A stretch of DNA of 6,105 nucleotides from an uncultured Collinsella sp. (GTDB taxonomy: Bacteria; Actinomycetota; Coriobacteriia; Coriobacteriales; Coriobacteriaceae), in the NCBI GenBank assembly GCA_959602875.1, contig CAUGVQ010000108.1, forward strand, positions 1 through 6,105, given 5' to 3'. Under the pieces are notes generated by a model. The model made no database searches and had not been told where the DNA came from. It saw only the letters and a list, made by a program, of their open reading frames with translations. A program made the translations under genes and the position numbers. This document shows, piece after piece, positions 1-4,822 of this stretch. Numbering within the stretch: the stretch's first letter is position 1; every line of letters begins with the position of its first letter.

Positions 1-2
1 GA

Positions 3-110
3 CCCGGCATGCCGCGGGGAGGCTTTCCCTTCAATGGCTTTCTCATATCGTCTTATCTGTCGGCAGCGCAGGAGGAGGCGGCGTTAGACAAGCACGTATG
101 AGCGAAGTAG
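3..110 (+). CDS. Possible C-terminal fragment of an upstream gene (unidentified)
   Basis: A reading frame enters from the left edge and stays open for 35 codons to a TGA at 108-110. It reads roughly PGMPRGGFPFNGFLISSY and then LSAAQEEAALDKHV. The acidic, alanine-rich ending looks like a normal protein C-terminus, and the stop falls just before the AT-rich hicAB promoter region, where a gene boundary would be expected. I do not recognise a family. A second plus-strand frame is also open from the edge to the TAA at 161-163, but it runs through the AT-rich regulatory stretch with implausible codons. The fragment is short enough for this to be chance, so confidence is low. Confidence 0.25.
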
Positions 111-116
111 AAACTA

Positions 117-163
117 TTAGCATGCGCAAAGTTTTTATGCCAATAACACTTAGCATATGCTAA
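117..163 (+). promoter_or_regulatory. Palindromic operator with extra half-site upstream of hicAB
   Basis: Bases 150-163 form a perfect 14-bp palindrome, TTAGCATATGCTAA. Its half-site TTAGCAT occurs again as a direct repeat at 117-123, 33 bp upstream, which is about three turns of B-DNA. The palindrome overlaps the candidate -10 element of the hicAB promoter and lies 22 bp before the hicA start. HicB antitoxins with a C-terminal helix-turn-helix are known to repress their own operon by binding palindromes in the promoter, and the downstream hicB has such a domain. That this is the HicB operator is inference. An imperfect 23-bp palindrome at 129-151 lies between the two sites and may be chance in AT-rich DNA. 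Confidence 0.6.
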
Positions 164-169
164 TATAAA
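158..169 (+). promoter_or_regulatory. Candidate extended -10 promoter of hicAB
   Basis: TGCTAATAT at 158-166 fits an extended -10 (TG, one base, then a TATAAT-like hexamer), and an overlapping TATAAA lies at 164-169. No convincing -35 hexamer is found at 16-18 bp upstream, which is acceptable for an extended -10 promoter. Transcription from here would start near 173 and give a very short leader into the Shine-Dalgarno AGGAGG at 175-180. The element is embedded in the right half of the palindrome, so a bound repressor would block RNA polymerase. Confidence 0.5.
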
Positions 170-185
170 AGTGCAGGAGGGGAAG

Positions 186-357
186 ATGCAGAGACGGGAG
201 CTGGTCAAGATCCTGCTAGACGCCGGGTTTTTATACAAGCATGGCGGAAATCACGACGTGTTCTTCAAGGGGGGCGCTGAGGATACCGGTGAAACGGCAT
301 CGCGAGATTGAAGATCAGGTTGCAAAAAGAATCTTGAGACAGGCCGGGCTGAGGTAA
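186..357 (+). pseudogene. hicA: HicA-family mRNA interferase toxin, frameshifted
   Basis: HicA toxins are small double-stranded-RNA-binding-fold proteins that cleave mRNA. Translation from the ATG at 186 (AGGAGG at 175-180, five bases away) gives MQRRELVKILLDAGF, then YKHGGNHDVFFK. This is the typical HicA N-terminus with its G-G-N-H-D motif, where His23 is the expected catalytic histidine. The frame then continues through nonsense to a TGA at 309-311. The rest of HicA is in the +1 frame: RIPVKRHREIEDQVAKRIL, then RQAGLR and a TAA at 355-357. The frames meet at a run of six G (269-274). Five G would restore a continuous protein of 56 residues, close to the family norm of about 60. The gene is therefore inactivated, mis-sequenced at the homopolymer, or subject to slippage. 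It is the first gene of the pair with hicB, 42 bp before the hicB start. Confidence 0.82.
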
Positions 358-399
358 ACGTGGTAGGCCAACGGTTTCGTATGAGGGGCGGAGTCAGAG

Positions 400-855
400 A
401 TGGTGTATGTTTGGGAATTCGAATTTTTCGACGCAAATGGCTATGTTGACGCGCTTCCCTGTGCGCCTTTTGATGGTGGAACGTTTGGGGATACCTTGAA
501 CGATGCCGTCGAAAGTGCGGCCGACTGGCTTGGATGTATGGTTGACGAGCATCTGATGGGCAACTGCGATTTACCGCCCATGGAGTTTGGGCATCACCCT
601 GAGCACGGCGGGCGCATTATTGCAGTCGCAGTCGAGCGCAAGCTTGAAGATGTACCAGCAATGACCGCCGCCGATGCCGCGCGTGAGCTGGGCGTCTCGA
701 CTGCCCGCGTGGCCCAGCTCGTTAAAGCCGGGATTCTTGACTCGTGGAAAGACGGAAGCAAAAGAATGGTGTCACGCGCGTCGGTTGAGGCCCGCAAGGA
801 ATGTGGAGCGAAGCCGGGCCGTCCTCGGATGTGCGAGAAGGCGCCGGCAGCGTGA
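400..855 (+). CDS. hicB: HicB-family antitoxin with C-terminal helix-turn-helix
   Basis: This 151-residue protein is the expected antitoxin partner of the HicA remnant just upstream. HicB proteins bind and neutralise HicA through an N-terminal partial RNase-H-like fold and repress the operon through a C-terminal DNA-binding domain. Residues 1-80 show the HicB pattern: a beta-strand start (MVYVWEFEFFD), a G-Y-x-D-A-L-P segment near 14-20, and a helix T-x-x-D-A-V-E-S-A-A-D-W-L at 32-44. Residues 88-131 form a MerR/excisionase-like helix-turn-helix (AADAARELGVSTARVAQLVKA followed by a basic wing, GSKRMVSRASVEARK). The tail is basic and proline-containing. The start is fixed by an in-frame TGA at 382-384 and GGAG at 390-393, six bases from the ATG. 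The frame is intact, unlike hicA. The third positions are less GC-biased than in the neighbouring genes, which suggests acquisition. Family assignment rests on motif style and gene order, without a search. Confidence 0.8.
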   Translation: MVYVWEFEFFDANGYVDALPCAPFDGGTFGDTLNDAVESAADWLGCMVDEHLMGNCDLPPMEFGHHPEHGGRIIAVAVERKLEDVPAMTAADAARELGVSTARVAQLVKAGILDSWKDGSKRMVSRASVEARKECGAKPGRPRMCEKAPAA

Positions 856-878
856 TTGTAAATAGCGTTGAGGCGGAG

Positions 879-1820
879 CTAGCCAAGGACGATATCGCCA
901 CGATGCGCGCGGACGAGATCCCAGCTGAAGAGCTCGGCCAGCTCACACGCGCTGCGCGGCTCGGTGTCCGGCGCAAGGCCCGCGGTACCGGCGAGCCATC
1001 CCAACAGGCGCTCGGGTGTGCCGAAACGCTCGCGCAGACCCTCCATGTCGAGGTCCCGGTCGCGCTTGGAGAGGCGGCGTCCGTCGGGGGCAACTAGAAG
1101 CGGCACGTGGGCATAGGCGGGTTCTGGGTAGCCAAGCAGGCGCTGTAGATAGATCTGGCGCGCGGAGGAGCTGAGCAGATCGTGCCCGCGGACAACCTCG
1201 GTGACGCTCATCTGCGCGTCGTCAACCACCACGGCGAGCTGGTAGGCAAAGACGCCGTCACTGCGGCGGACGAGGAAGTCACCGCAATCGCGGGCGAGGA
1301 CTTCGGTTTGCGGACCAAAGACACGGTCGGTAAAGGCAATCGTGCCCGCGGGATCATTCTCGCCGGGCACCCTAAGGCGGAGCGCCGCGGGGCGTGCGGC
1401 AGAGCGTTGCGCGATCTCCTCGGGGGAGAGGCCTCGGCACGTGCCCGCGTAGATGGGCGTACCGTCGCTCGCGTGCGGCGCGCTTGCGGCATGGAGCTCG
1501 GCGCGTGTGCAGAAGCACGGGTAGAGCAGTCCCGCGTCATGGAGCTGCTCGAGGGCGGCTTGGTACGCCTCAACACGGTCGCGCTGGTAGTAGGGTCCCT
1601 CGTCCCAATCGAGGCCGAGCCACTGAAGATCCTCCAGTAGAAGATCTGTCCACGGTCCGGACTGGGTGCGCGGGTCGAGGTCCTCTATGCGCAACACCAT
1701 GCGCCCGCCGGCGCTGCGGACCGATAGCCACGCCACAAGTGCGGCGTAGATGTTGCCCAGGTGCATGCGGCCGGAGGGCGTAGGGGCAAAACGCCCGACT
1801 ATGTTGGATGTGCTACTCAT
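879..1820 (-). CDS. gluQRS: Glutamyl-Q tRNA(Asp) synthetase (GluQRS)
   Basis: GluQRS is a paralogue of the glutamyl-tRNA synthetase catalytic core that lacks the anticodon-binding domain. It activates glutamate and attaches it to queuosine at position 34 of tRNA(Asp). The 313 residues match the usual length of about 300. GRFAPTPSGRMHLGN at 9-23 carries the HIGH-like signature (HLGN), followed by LRIEDLDPR at 43-51. Cys102, Cys104, Tyr124 and Cys128 match the zinc-binding pattern seen in E. coli GluQRS. YQLAVVVDD (193-201), RGHDLL (211-216) and the KMSKS-like RLSKRD (249-254) complete the class I active site. The gene is convergent with hicB, with 23 bp between stops, and lies downstream of ferritin on the same strand behind a hairpin-rich spacer. 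Its ATG has no Shine-Dalgarno sequence and follows a TATACT box closely, so it may be leaderless. Confidence 0.97.
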   Translation of the reverse strand: MSSTSNIVGRFAPTPSGRMHLGNIYAALVAWLSVRSAGGRMVLRIEDLDPRTQSGPWTDLLLEDLQWLGLDWDEGPYYQRDRVEAYQAALEQLHDAGLLYPCFCTRAELHAASAPHASDGTPIYAGTCRGLSPEEIAQRSAARPAALRLRVPGENDPAGTIAFTDRVFGPQTEVLARDCGDFLVRRSDGVFAYQLAVVVDDAQMSVTEVVRGHDLLSSSARQIYLQRLLGYPEPAYAHVPLLVAPDGRRLSKRDRDLDMEGLRERFGTPERLLGWLAGTAGLAPDTEPRSACELAELFSWDLVRAHRGDIVLG

Positions 1821-1828
1821 GGTTAGAG

Positions 1829-1834
1829 AGTATA
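1829..1834 (-). promoter_or_regulatory. Candidate -10 box for a leaderless gluQRS transcript
   Basis: Read on the minus strand, TATACT lies eight bases before the gluQRS ATG (1820). A -10 hexamer at that distance places the transcription start at or within a base or two of the initiation codon. No purine-rich ribosome-binding site lies in the eight-base gap or just beyond it; the upstream minus-strand sequence is C-rich (CACCTCCCC). No good -35 hexamer is visible at 16-19 bp. Leaderless mRNAs are common in Actinomycetota, which makes this plausible but unproven. Confidence 0.4.
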
Positions 1835-1889
1835 GGGGAGGTGCTGCGCTCGCGGCCAGAAAAGCGCGTCCTCATACCCAAAGGTGAGC

Positions 1890-1903
1890 CGGGCGTCTGC
1901 CCG
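1890..1903 (-). repeat. Short hairpin in the ferritin-gluQRS spacer
   Basis: CGGGC (1890-1894), a four-base loop and GCCCG (1899-1903) form a 5-bp GC stem. It is the third hairpin met by transcription leaving ferritin toward gluQRS. Alone it is unremarkable; with the two longer stems upstream it makes the spacer almost continuously structured. Confidence 0.4.
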
Positions 1904-1912
1904 CAAACGGCT

Positions 1913-1944
1913 GGAGCCCCCGGGCCTGCATACCCGGGGGCTCC
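1913..1944 (-). terminator. Perfect 12-bp GC hairpin, probable ferritin terminator or attenuator
   Basis: GGAGCCCCCGGG at 1913-1924 and its exact reverse complement at 1933-1944 enclose an eight-base loop. Transcription from ferritin (minus strand) reaches it about 65 bases after the stop codon. The stem is followed on that strand by AGCCGTTTGCGG, so there is only a short, displaced T run. It is thus a strong stem with a weak tail: it may terminate, attenuate read-through into gluQRS, or protect the 3' end of the ferritin mRNA. No plus-strand gene approaches it. Confidence 0.6.
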
Positions 1945-1965
1945 TGGAAAAGGGGGGACGGTTTG

Positions 1966-1996
1966 TGCGGGGCGGCGAGGGGGGAGCCGCCCCGCA
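1966..1996 (-). terminator. 11-bp GC hairpin just after ferritin
   Basis: TGCGGGGCGGC at 1966-1976 pairs exactly with GCCGCCCCGCA at 1986-1996 around a nine-base G-rich (plus strand) loop. Two more T-A pairs could form past a two-base bulge. It begins about 12 bases after the ferritin stop codon in the direction of ferritin transcription. The downstream minus-strand sequence is CAAACCGTCCCC, with no T tract, so it is not a classical intrinsic terminator. A transcript-end structure acting with the 1913-1944 hairpin is the likeliest role. Confidence 0.5.
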
Positions 1997-2008
1997 AAGG
2001 AAGGGAGG

Positions 2009-2527
2009 CTAGAGCGGAAGCGCAGTCATCTGGGTGTAGACGCGCGCCTGATACTCGCGGTCGAGGTCGTAGAGACCCTTGGGGTCGCACCCAAAGAGCT
2101 TCATGTTTGTGATCATGTCGCGGGCGTTGGTCTCCTCCTCGCCCTGCTCGCTCACAAACCAATCGAGGAACTTCATGGTGCGAACGTCGTGAAGCTCATG
2201 CGCGACCTCGTAGCAGTGGTGGATGAGGCTCGTCACGTACTCCTCGTGCGCAAGCCCCGCCTCGAGCGGCTGAAGGTCGTTCTCAAAGACCTTGTCGGGC
2301 TTGGCGATGGCCTCCATCGTGGGGGTGAAGTCGTTATCGAGGAGGTAGCGGCGGATGGCCATGGCGTGGTCCATCTCCTCCTTCGCCTGGATCTCGTACC
2401 AGTTGGCAAAGCCCTTGAGGCCGCGATCCTCGTAGTAATCGGCAAAGGTGAGATACAGGTAGGCGGAGTAGAGCTCCTTGTTGATCTGATCGTTCAGAAC
2501 CGTCGTTACCTGTTCAGTGAGTGCCAT
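2009..2527 (-). CDS. ftnA: Non-heme ferritin (FtnA-type iron storage protein)
   Basis: Ferritins assemble into 24-subunit shells that oxidise Fe(II) and store the iron as a mineral core in the cytoplasm. The 172 residues are a normal length. Ferroxidase-site ligands are visible: Glu18 in NKELYSAY, Glu51 and His54 in KEEMDHAM, Glu95 in AHEEYV, and the run E-Q-x-E-E-E at 127-132, which is the FtnA pattern rather than the bacterioferritin pattern. Four long helices plus a short fifth can be read from the heptad spacing. The start at 2527 is chosen because the family begins near MALTEQV and AAGGAA lies seven bases upstream; the 28 extra upstream codons do not look like ferritin. The gene is divergent from the DUF2207 gene (209 bp between starts), and its 3' side is rich in hairpins before gluQRS. 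Confidence 0.96.
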   Translation of the reverse strand: MALTEQVTTVLNDQINKELYSAYLYLTFADYYEDRGLKGFANWYEIQAKEEMDHAMAIRRYLLDNDFTPTMEAIAKPDKVFENDLQPLEAGLAHEEYVTSLIHHCYEVAHELHDVRTMKFLDWFVSEQGEEETNARDMITNMKLFGCDPKGLYDLDREYQARVYTQMTALPL

Positions 2528-2555
2528 GAGTGTTCCTTCCCCATCCGTTGTGTGC

Positions 2556-2582
2556 GCGATTCCGAGTCGCACTGTCTGTATA
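2556..2582 (-). promoter_or_regulatory. Candidate ferritin -10 box and overlapping imperfect palindrome
   Basis: On the minus strand TATACA (2577-2582) is a reasonable -10 hexamer, giving a start near 2570 and a leader of about 43 bases to the ATG. The only TTGAAT-like -35 (2596-2601) is at a 13-bp spacing, too short, so the promoter call is weak. Directly over the predicted start is an imperfect 15-bp palindrome, GCGATTCCGAGTCGC (2556-2570), with one mismatched pair besides the centre. It could be an operator, for example for an iron-responsive repressor, but it does not resemble a Fur or DtxR box that I can recognise. Confidence 0.3.
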
Positions 2583-2700
2583 CCCGCGTGGCGCCATTCA
2601 AACGCGTCCACAATTCCCCCACGTCCGCCCCATCTCCTCTCCGCAATTGCCGCTCGCCCCGCTGGCGCGGGTACGGCGTATAGGTGTCCGCACGCGACGG

Positions 2701-2732
2701 TACAATGGCTCTAACCAACAGCGACGGGAGGT
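2701..2732 (+). promoter_or_regulatory. Promoter -10 and ribosome-binding site of the DUF2207 gene
   Basis: TACAAT at 2701-2706 is a good -10 hexamer; a start near 2713 would give a leader of about 24 bases. The -35 region, GTATAG at 17 bp, is poor. GGGAGGT at 2726-2732 is the Shine-Dalgarno sequence, four bases before the ATG at 2737. It is too far (13 bases) from the next in-frame ATG at 2746, and this decides the start. The remaining part of the divergent spacer (2583-2700) shows no gene. Confidence 0.5.
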
Positions 2733-2736
2733 CCCC

Positions 2737-4713
2737 ATGCACGACATGAACGTCTCGATCCCTGCGCGGGCGGCGCTGCGACCCATCTTCACCCGGGCCC
2801 TCGCTGTGCTTGCCTGCCTTGTGGCGGCCTGTGCGTTTACGGCTCTCACGCCGCTGCCCGCAAAGGCCCACGAGATGCCGCGCGTGCACATCGATGCGAC
2901 CGTGCTCGAGGATGGCATCCTTCATGTGGAGGAGGAGCGCGCATTCGCGTTTGATGACGAGGTGAACGGCGTCTTCTGGACGATTCCCATTGCCATAAAC
3001 GAGCAGGGCCGTCCTTCTTGGGTCGATGTGGCGTCTCTGGGCGCCGCTATTGTGGACGAGGGCGGCGCCGAGCGCGCGTTTGAGCGCGTGGGCGCGGCGC
3101 AGCCGGAAGACGACGGGGTCTTTACCGTTACAGAAGAGGACGATGCAATTCGCATCCAGCTCTTCTCGCCGCATGCAGATGACACGCAGGCAACGTTTCG
3201 CCTGAGCTACGACCTCACAGGCGCCGTTATGGCCTGGGCGGATACGGCCGAGCTGTACTGGAAGTTTGTGGGACCGGACTGGGAGGAGAGCTCGGAGAAC
3301 GTCGAGCTTACGGTTCGCTTTGTGGGCGCCGATGCCTCGGGCGATGCTGCCCGTGTTGGCGAGAACTTCCGCGCGTGGGCGCATGGCCCGCTTGAGGGCG
3401 AGGTCGCGCTCGACGGGGCAGACCCCAGCGTGACAGCAACCGTGCCGCGCGTGCGCGACGGCGAATATGCCGAGGTACGAGCGGTCTTCCCGCGCGGCTG
3501 GGTGTCGGGTTTGGCGCCGGTGGGCGATGCTGCCCAGACGGAGCGTATGGACCATATTCTCTCCGAGGAGGCGGGTTTTGCCGAGGATGCCAACGCACGC
3601 CGCGCCCAGATGCAGGCGCTCATCTCCGTTGGCTCGGGCGCACAGATTGCCCTTCCGGCGGTGCTCCTTGTGGTGGTCGCAGCCTACCGCATCGTGCGCT
3701 GCCGTGCCCCTAAGGCGGACTTCCAGCAAGAGTATCTCCGCGAGGTACCCACCGACGCCCATCCGGCAACCGTTGCGGCCTTTATGGATGACGGCCGCGT
3801 GGGGCGTCGTTCGTTTGTGGTCACGCTGATGAAGCTCACCGAGGAGGGCGTGATTGGCGTATCCGATCGCCCGGCAAAAGATGCCGAAGGCGAGGCGTCC
3901 TATCGCCTCGTTTTGCGCGACCCCGCGCGCCTTGCGGAGTCGGGCATCGATGGGGCTGCCCTGCGTCTCTTCTTCCGCGAGGGCGCGCAGTCTTCATCGT
4001 TTGCGGCGCTCTCTACCTGCACGTCGGGTGATGCCCTCACCGCGGAGGCGCTCACCTCGGGGTTCACCGACGCCGTCGAGCGCGACCTCAAGACACGCGG
4101 CCTGGTTGCGTCTGTGGACACCTTCAAGTCAGCCGCGACCGTGGCGGCGGCTGTCCTGTTCTGCGCCTCGCTTATTCTCGCTCTTACCACGGACGGGGCA
4201 ACCCTCTTGCCCTTTGGCATTGGTCTTGCACTTACCATAGTCGCGCTGGTGATCGCCCTCACCGCCCGCATCGTCACGCGCGAGGCCGCCGAGCTCAACG
4301 CGCGCTGTGAGGCGTTTCGCCATTGGATCGAGCGCGCGGCACGAACGGGCGAGGCGGTCGACTTCGATTCTGCGGAGGGGCGTCGCATGCTCGTTTACGC
4401 CTCCGCGGTCGGCGTGGGCGAGGGAACGCTACGCAGGCTTGTGTCCCAGGCGGACGAATCCGCTGCCTGCGCTGCCTCTGGTGTGGCAGATGTTGCCTAT
4501 GCGGGGGTCGCGTCCTATCCCTATCCGCTCATGTGGTGGTTCTGGCCGCACTACGGTATCCACGCAAGTCCCATGCACGATGCGAGCGATGCTTACGGCA
4601 GCGCTGTGGCGAGCGTTGCCGTAAGCGCGGGAAGCTCCGCGCCAGGCACAGGCGGTGGCTTCTCCTTTGGCGGCGGAGGCGGTGTCGGTGGCGGAGGCGG
4701 CGGTACCTTTTAG
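2737..4713 (+). CDS. DUF2207-family exported membrane protein with glycine-rich tail
   Basis: This 658-residue protein has a basic N-terminus, a hydrophobic stretch at about 20-40 and a signal-peptidase-like site after AKA (42-44). An extracytoplasmic beta-rich domain follows (about 45-295), with the DUF2207-like pattern V-x-E-x-R-x-F near 64-70 and the G-V-F-W-T-I-P segment at 78-84. A membrane segment lies at about 303-321, then a cytoplasmic region (about 322-465) including F-V-V-T-L-M-K-L-T-E-E-G-V-I-G, a winged-helix-like stretch. Two adjacent membrane segments follow (about 466-484 and 490-512), then a short soluble part, a tryptophan-rich patch (LMWWFW, 598-603) and a C-terminal run of glycines ending in TF. 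This layout is that of DUF2207 proteins, whose function is unknown. The start at 2737 is set by the Shine-Dalgarno sequence and signal peptide; a longer frame from 2530 would overlap the ferritin start and contain the promoter. It stands alone between ferritin and purH. Confidence 0.9.
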   Translation: MHDMNVSIPARAALRPIFTRALAVLACLVAACAFTALTPLPAKAHEMPRVHIDATVLEDGILHVEEERAFAFDDEVNGVFWTIPIAINEQGRPSWVDVASLGAAIVDEGGAERAFERVGAAQPEDDGVFTVTEEDDAIRIQLFSPHADDTQATFRLSYDLTGAVMAWADTAELYWKFVGPDWEESSENVELTVRFVGADASGDAARVGENFRAWAHGPLEGEVALDGADPSVTATVPRVRDGEYAEVRAVFPRGWVSGLAPVGDAAQTERMDHILSEEAGFAEDANARRAQMQALISVGSGAQIALPAVLLVVVAAYRIVRCRAPKADFQQEYLREVPTDAHPATVAAFMDDGRVGRRSFVVTLMKLTEEGVIGVSDRPAKDAEGEASYRLVLRDPARLAESGIDGAALRLFFREGAQSSSFAALSTCTSGDALTAEALTSGFTDAVERDLKTRGLVASVDTFKSAATVAAAVLFCASLILALTTDGATLLPFGIGLALTIVALVIALTARIVTREAAELNARCEAFRHWIERAARTGEAVDFDSAEGRRMLVYASAVGVGEGTLRRLVSQADESAACAASGVADVAYAGVASYPYPLMWWFWPHYGIHASPMHDASDAYGSAVASVAVSAGSSAPGTGGGFSFGGGGGVGGGGGGTF

Positions 4714-4757
4714 GGCACCGGTAGTATCTCTCGCGTGCCGGATGTGCGCGGTTGCGC

Positions 4758-4775
4758 TACATTAGAAGGACTTCT
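4758..4775 (+). promoter_or_regulatory. Candidate purH promoter -10 with small inverted repeat
   Basis: TACATT (4758-4763) resembles a -10 hexamer in the 109-bp gap before purH and would start transcription near 4770, giving a leader of about 53 bases. No good -35 is visible at 17 bp. AGAAG (4764-4768) and CTTCT (4771-4775) form an inverted repeat with a two-base centre right over the expected start. A role as operator is speculative. Only a weak 5-bp inverted repeat (4714-4718 with 4735-4739) follows the DUF2207 stop, so read-through into purH cannot be excluded. Confidence 0.3.
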
Positions 4776-4822
4776 TTCGCGGCGCCGCAACGGGCGGGGT
4801 CGGCAGGAGGCAAGGAGGATAT

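Noticed and set aside
53..436. Two 61-codon minus-strand frames over the hicAB promoter and hicA
   Set aside because: No ribosome-binding site or family resemblance; the plus strand shows promoter, ribosome-binding site and HicA sequence.
801..1097. 98-codon plus-strand frame from the end of hicB into gluQRS
   Set aside because: It overlaps hicB out of frame and is antisense to the gluQRS C-terminus.
1182..1640. 152-codon plus-strand frame opposite gluQRS
   Set aside because: Antisense shadow of a gene with all GluQRS motifs in place.
1808..2683. 291-codon plus-strand open frame across the ferritin gene
   Set aside because: It runs through the hairpin-rich spacer and antisense to ferritin, and has no recognisable domain.
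2530..2736. N-terminal extension of the DUF2207 protein to an ATG at 2530
   Set aside because: The extension would begin at the ferritin start codon region, span the candidate -10 box and Shine-Dalgarno sequence, and bury the signal peptide inside the protein.
2506..3762. 418-codon minus-strand open frame opposite the 5' part of the DUF2207 gene
   Set aside because: Long antisense frames are expected opposite GC-rich genes. Its translation is rich in Arg, His and Ala without domain pattern, and the plus strand encodes a coherent signal peptide and membrane protein.
4714..4739. GGCAC...GTGCC inverted repeat as a DUF2207 terminator
   Set aside because: Only 5 bp with a 16-base loop and no T tract; too weak to call.
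4779..4788. 10-bp palindrome GCGGCGCCGC in the purH leader
   Set aside because: A short all-GC palindrome is expected by chance in DNA of this composition.
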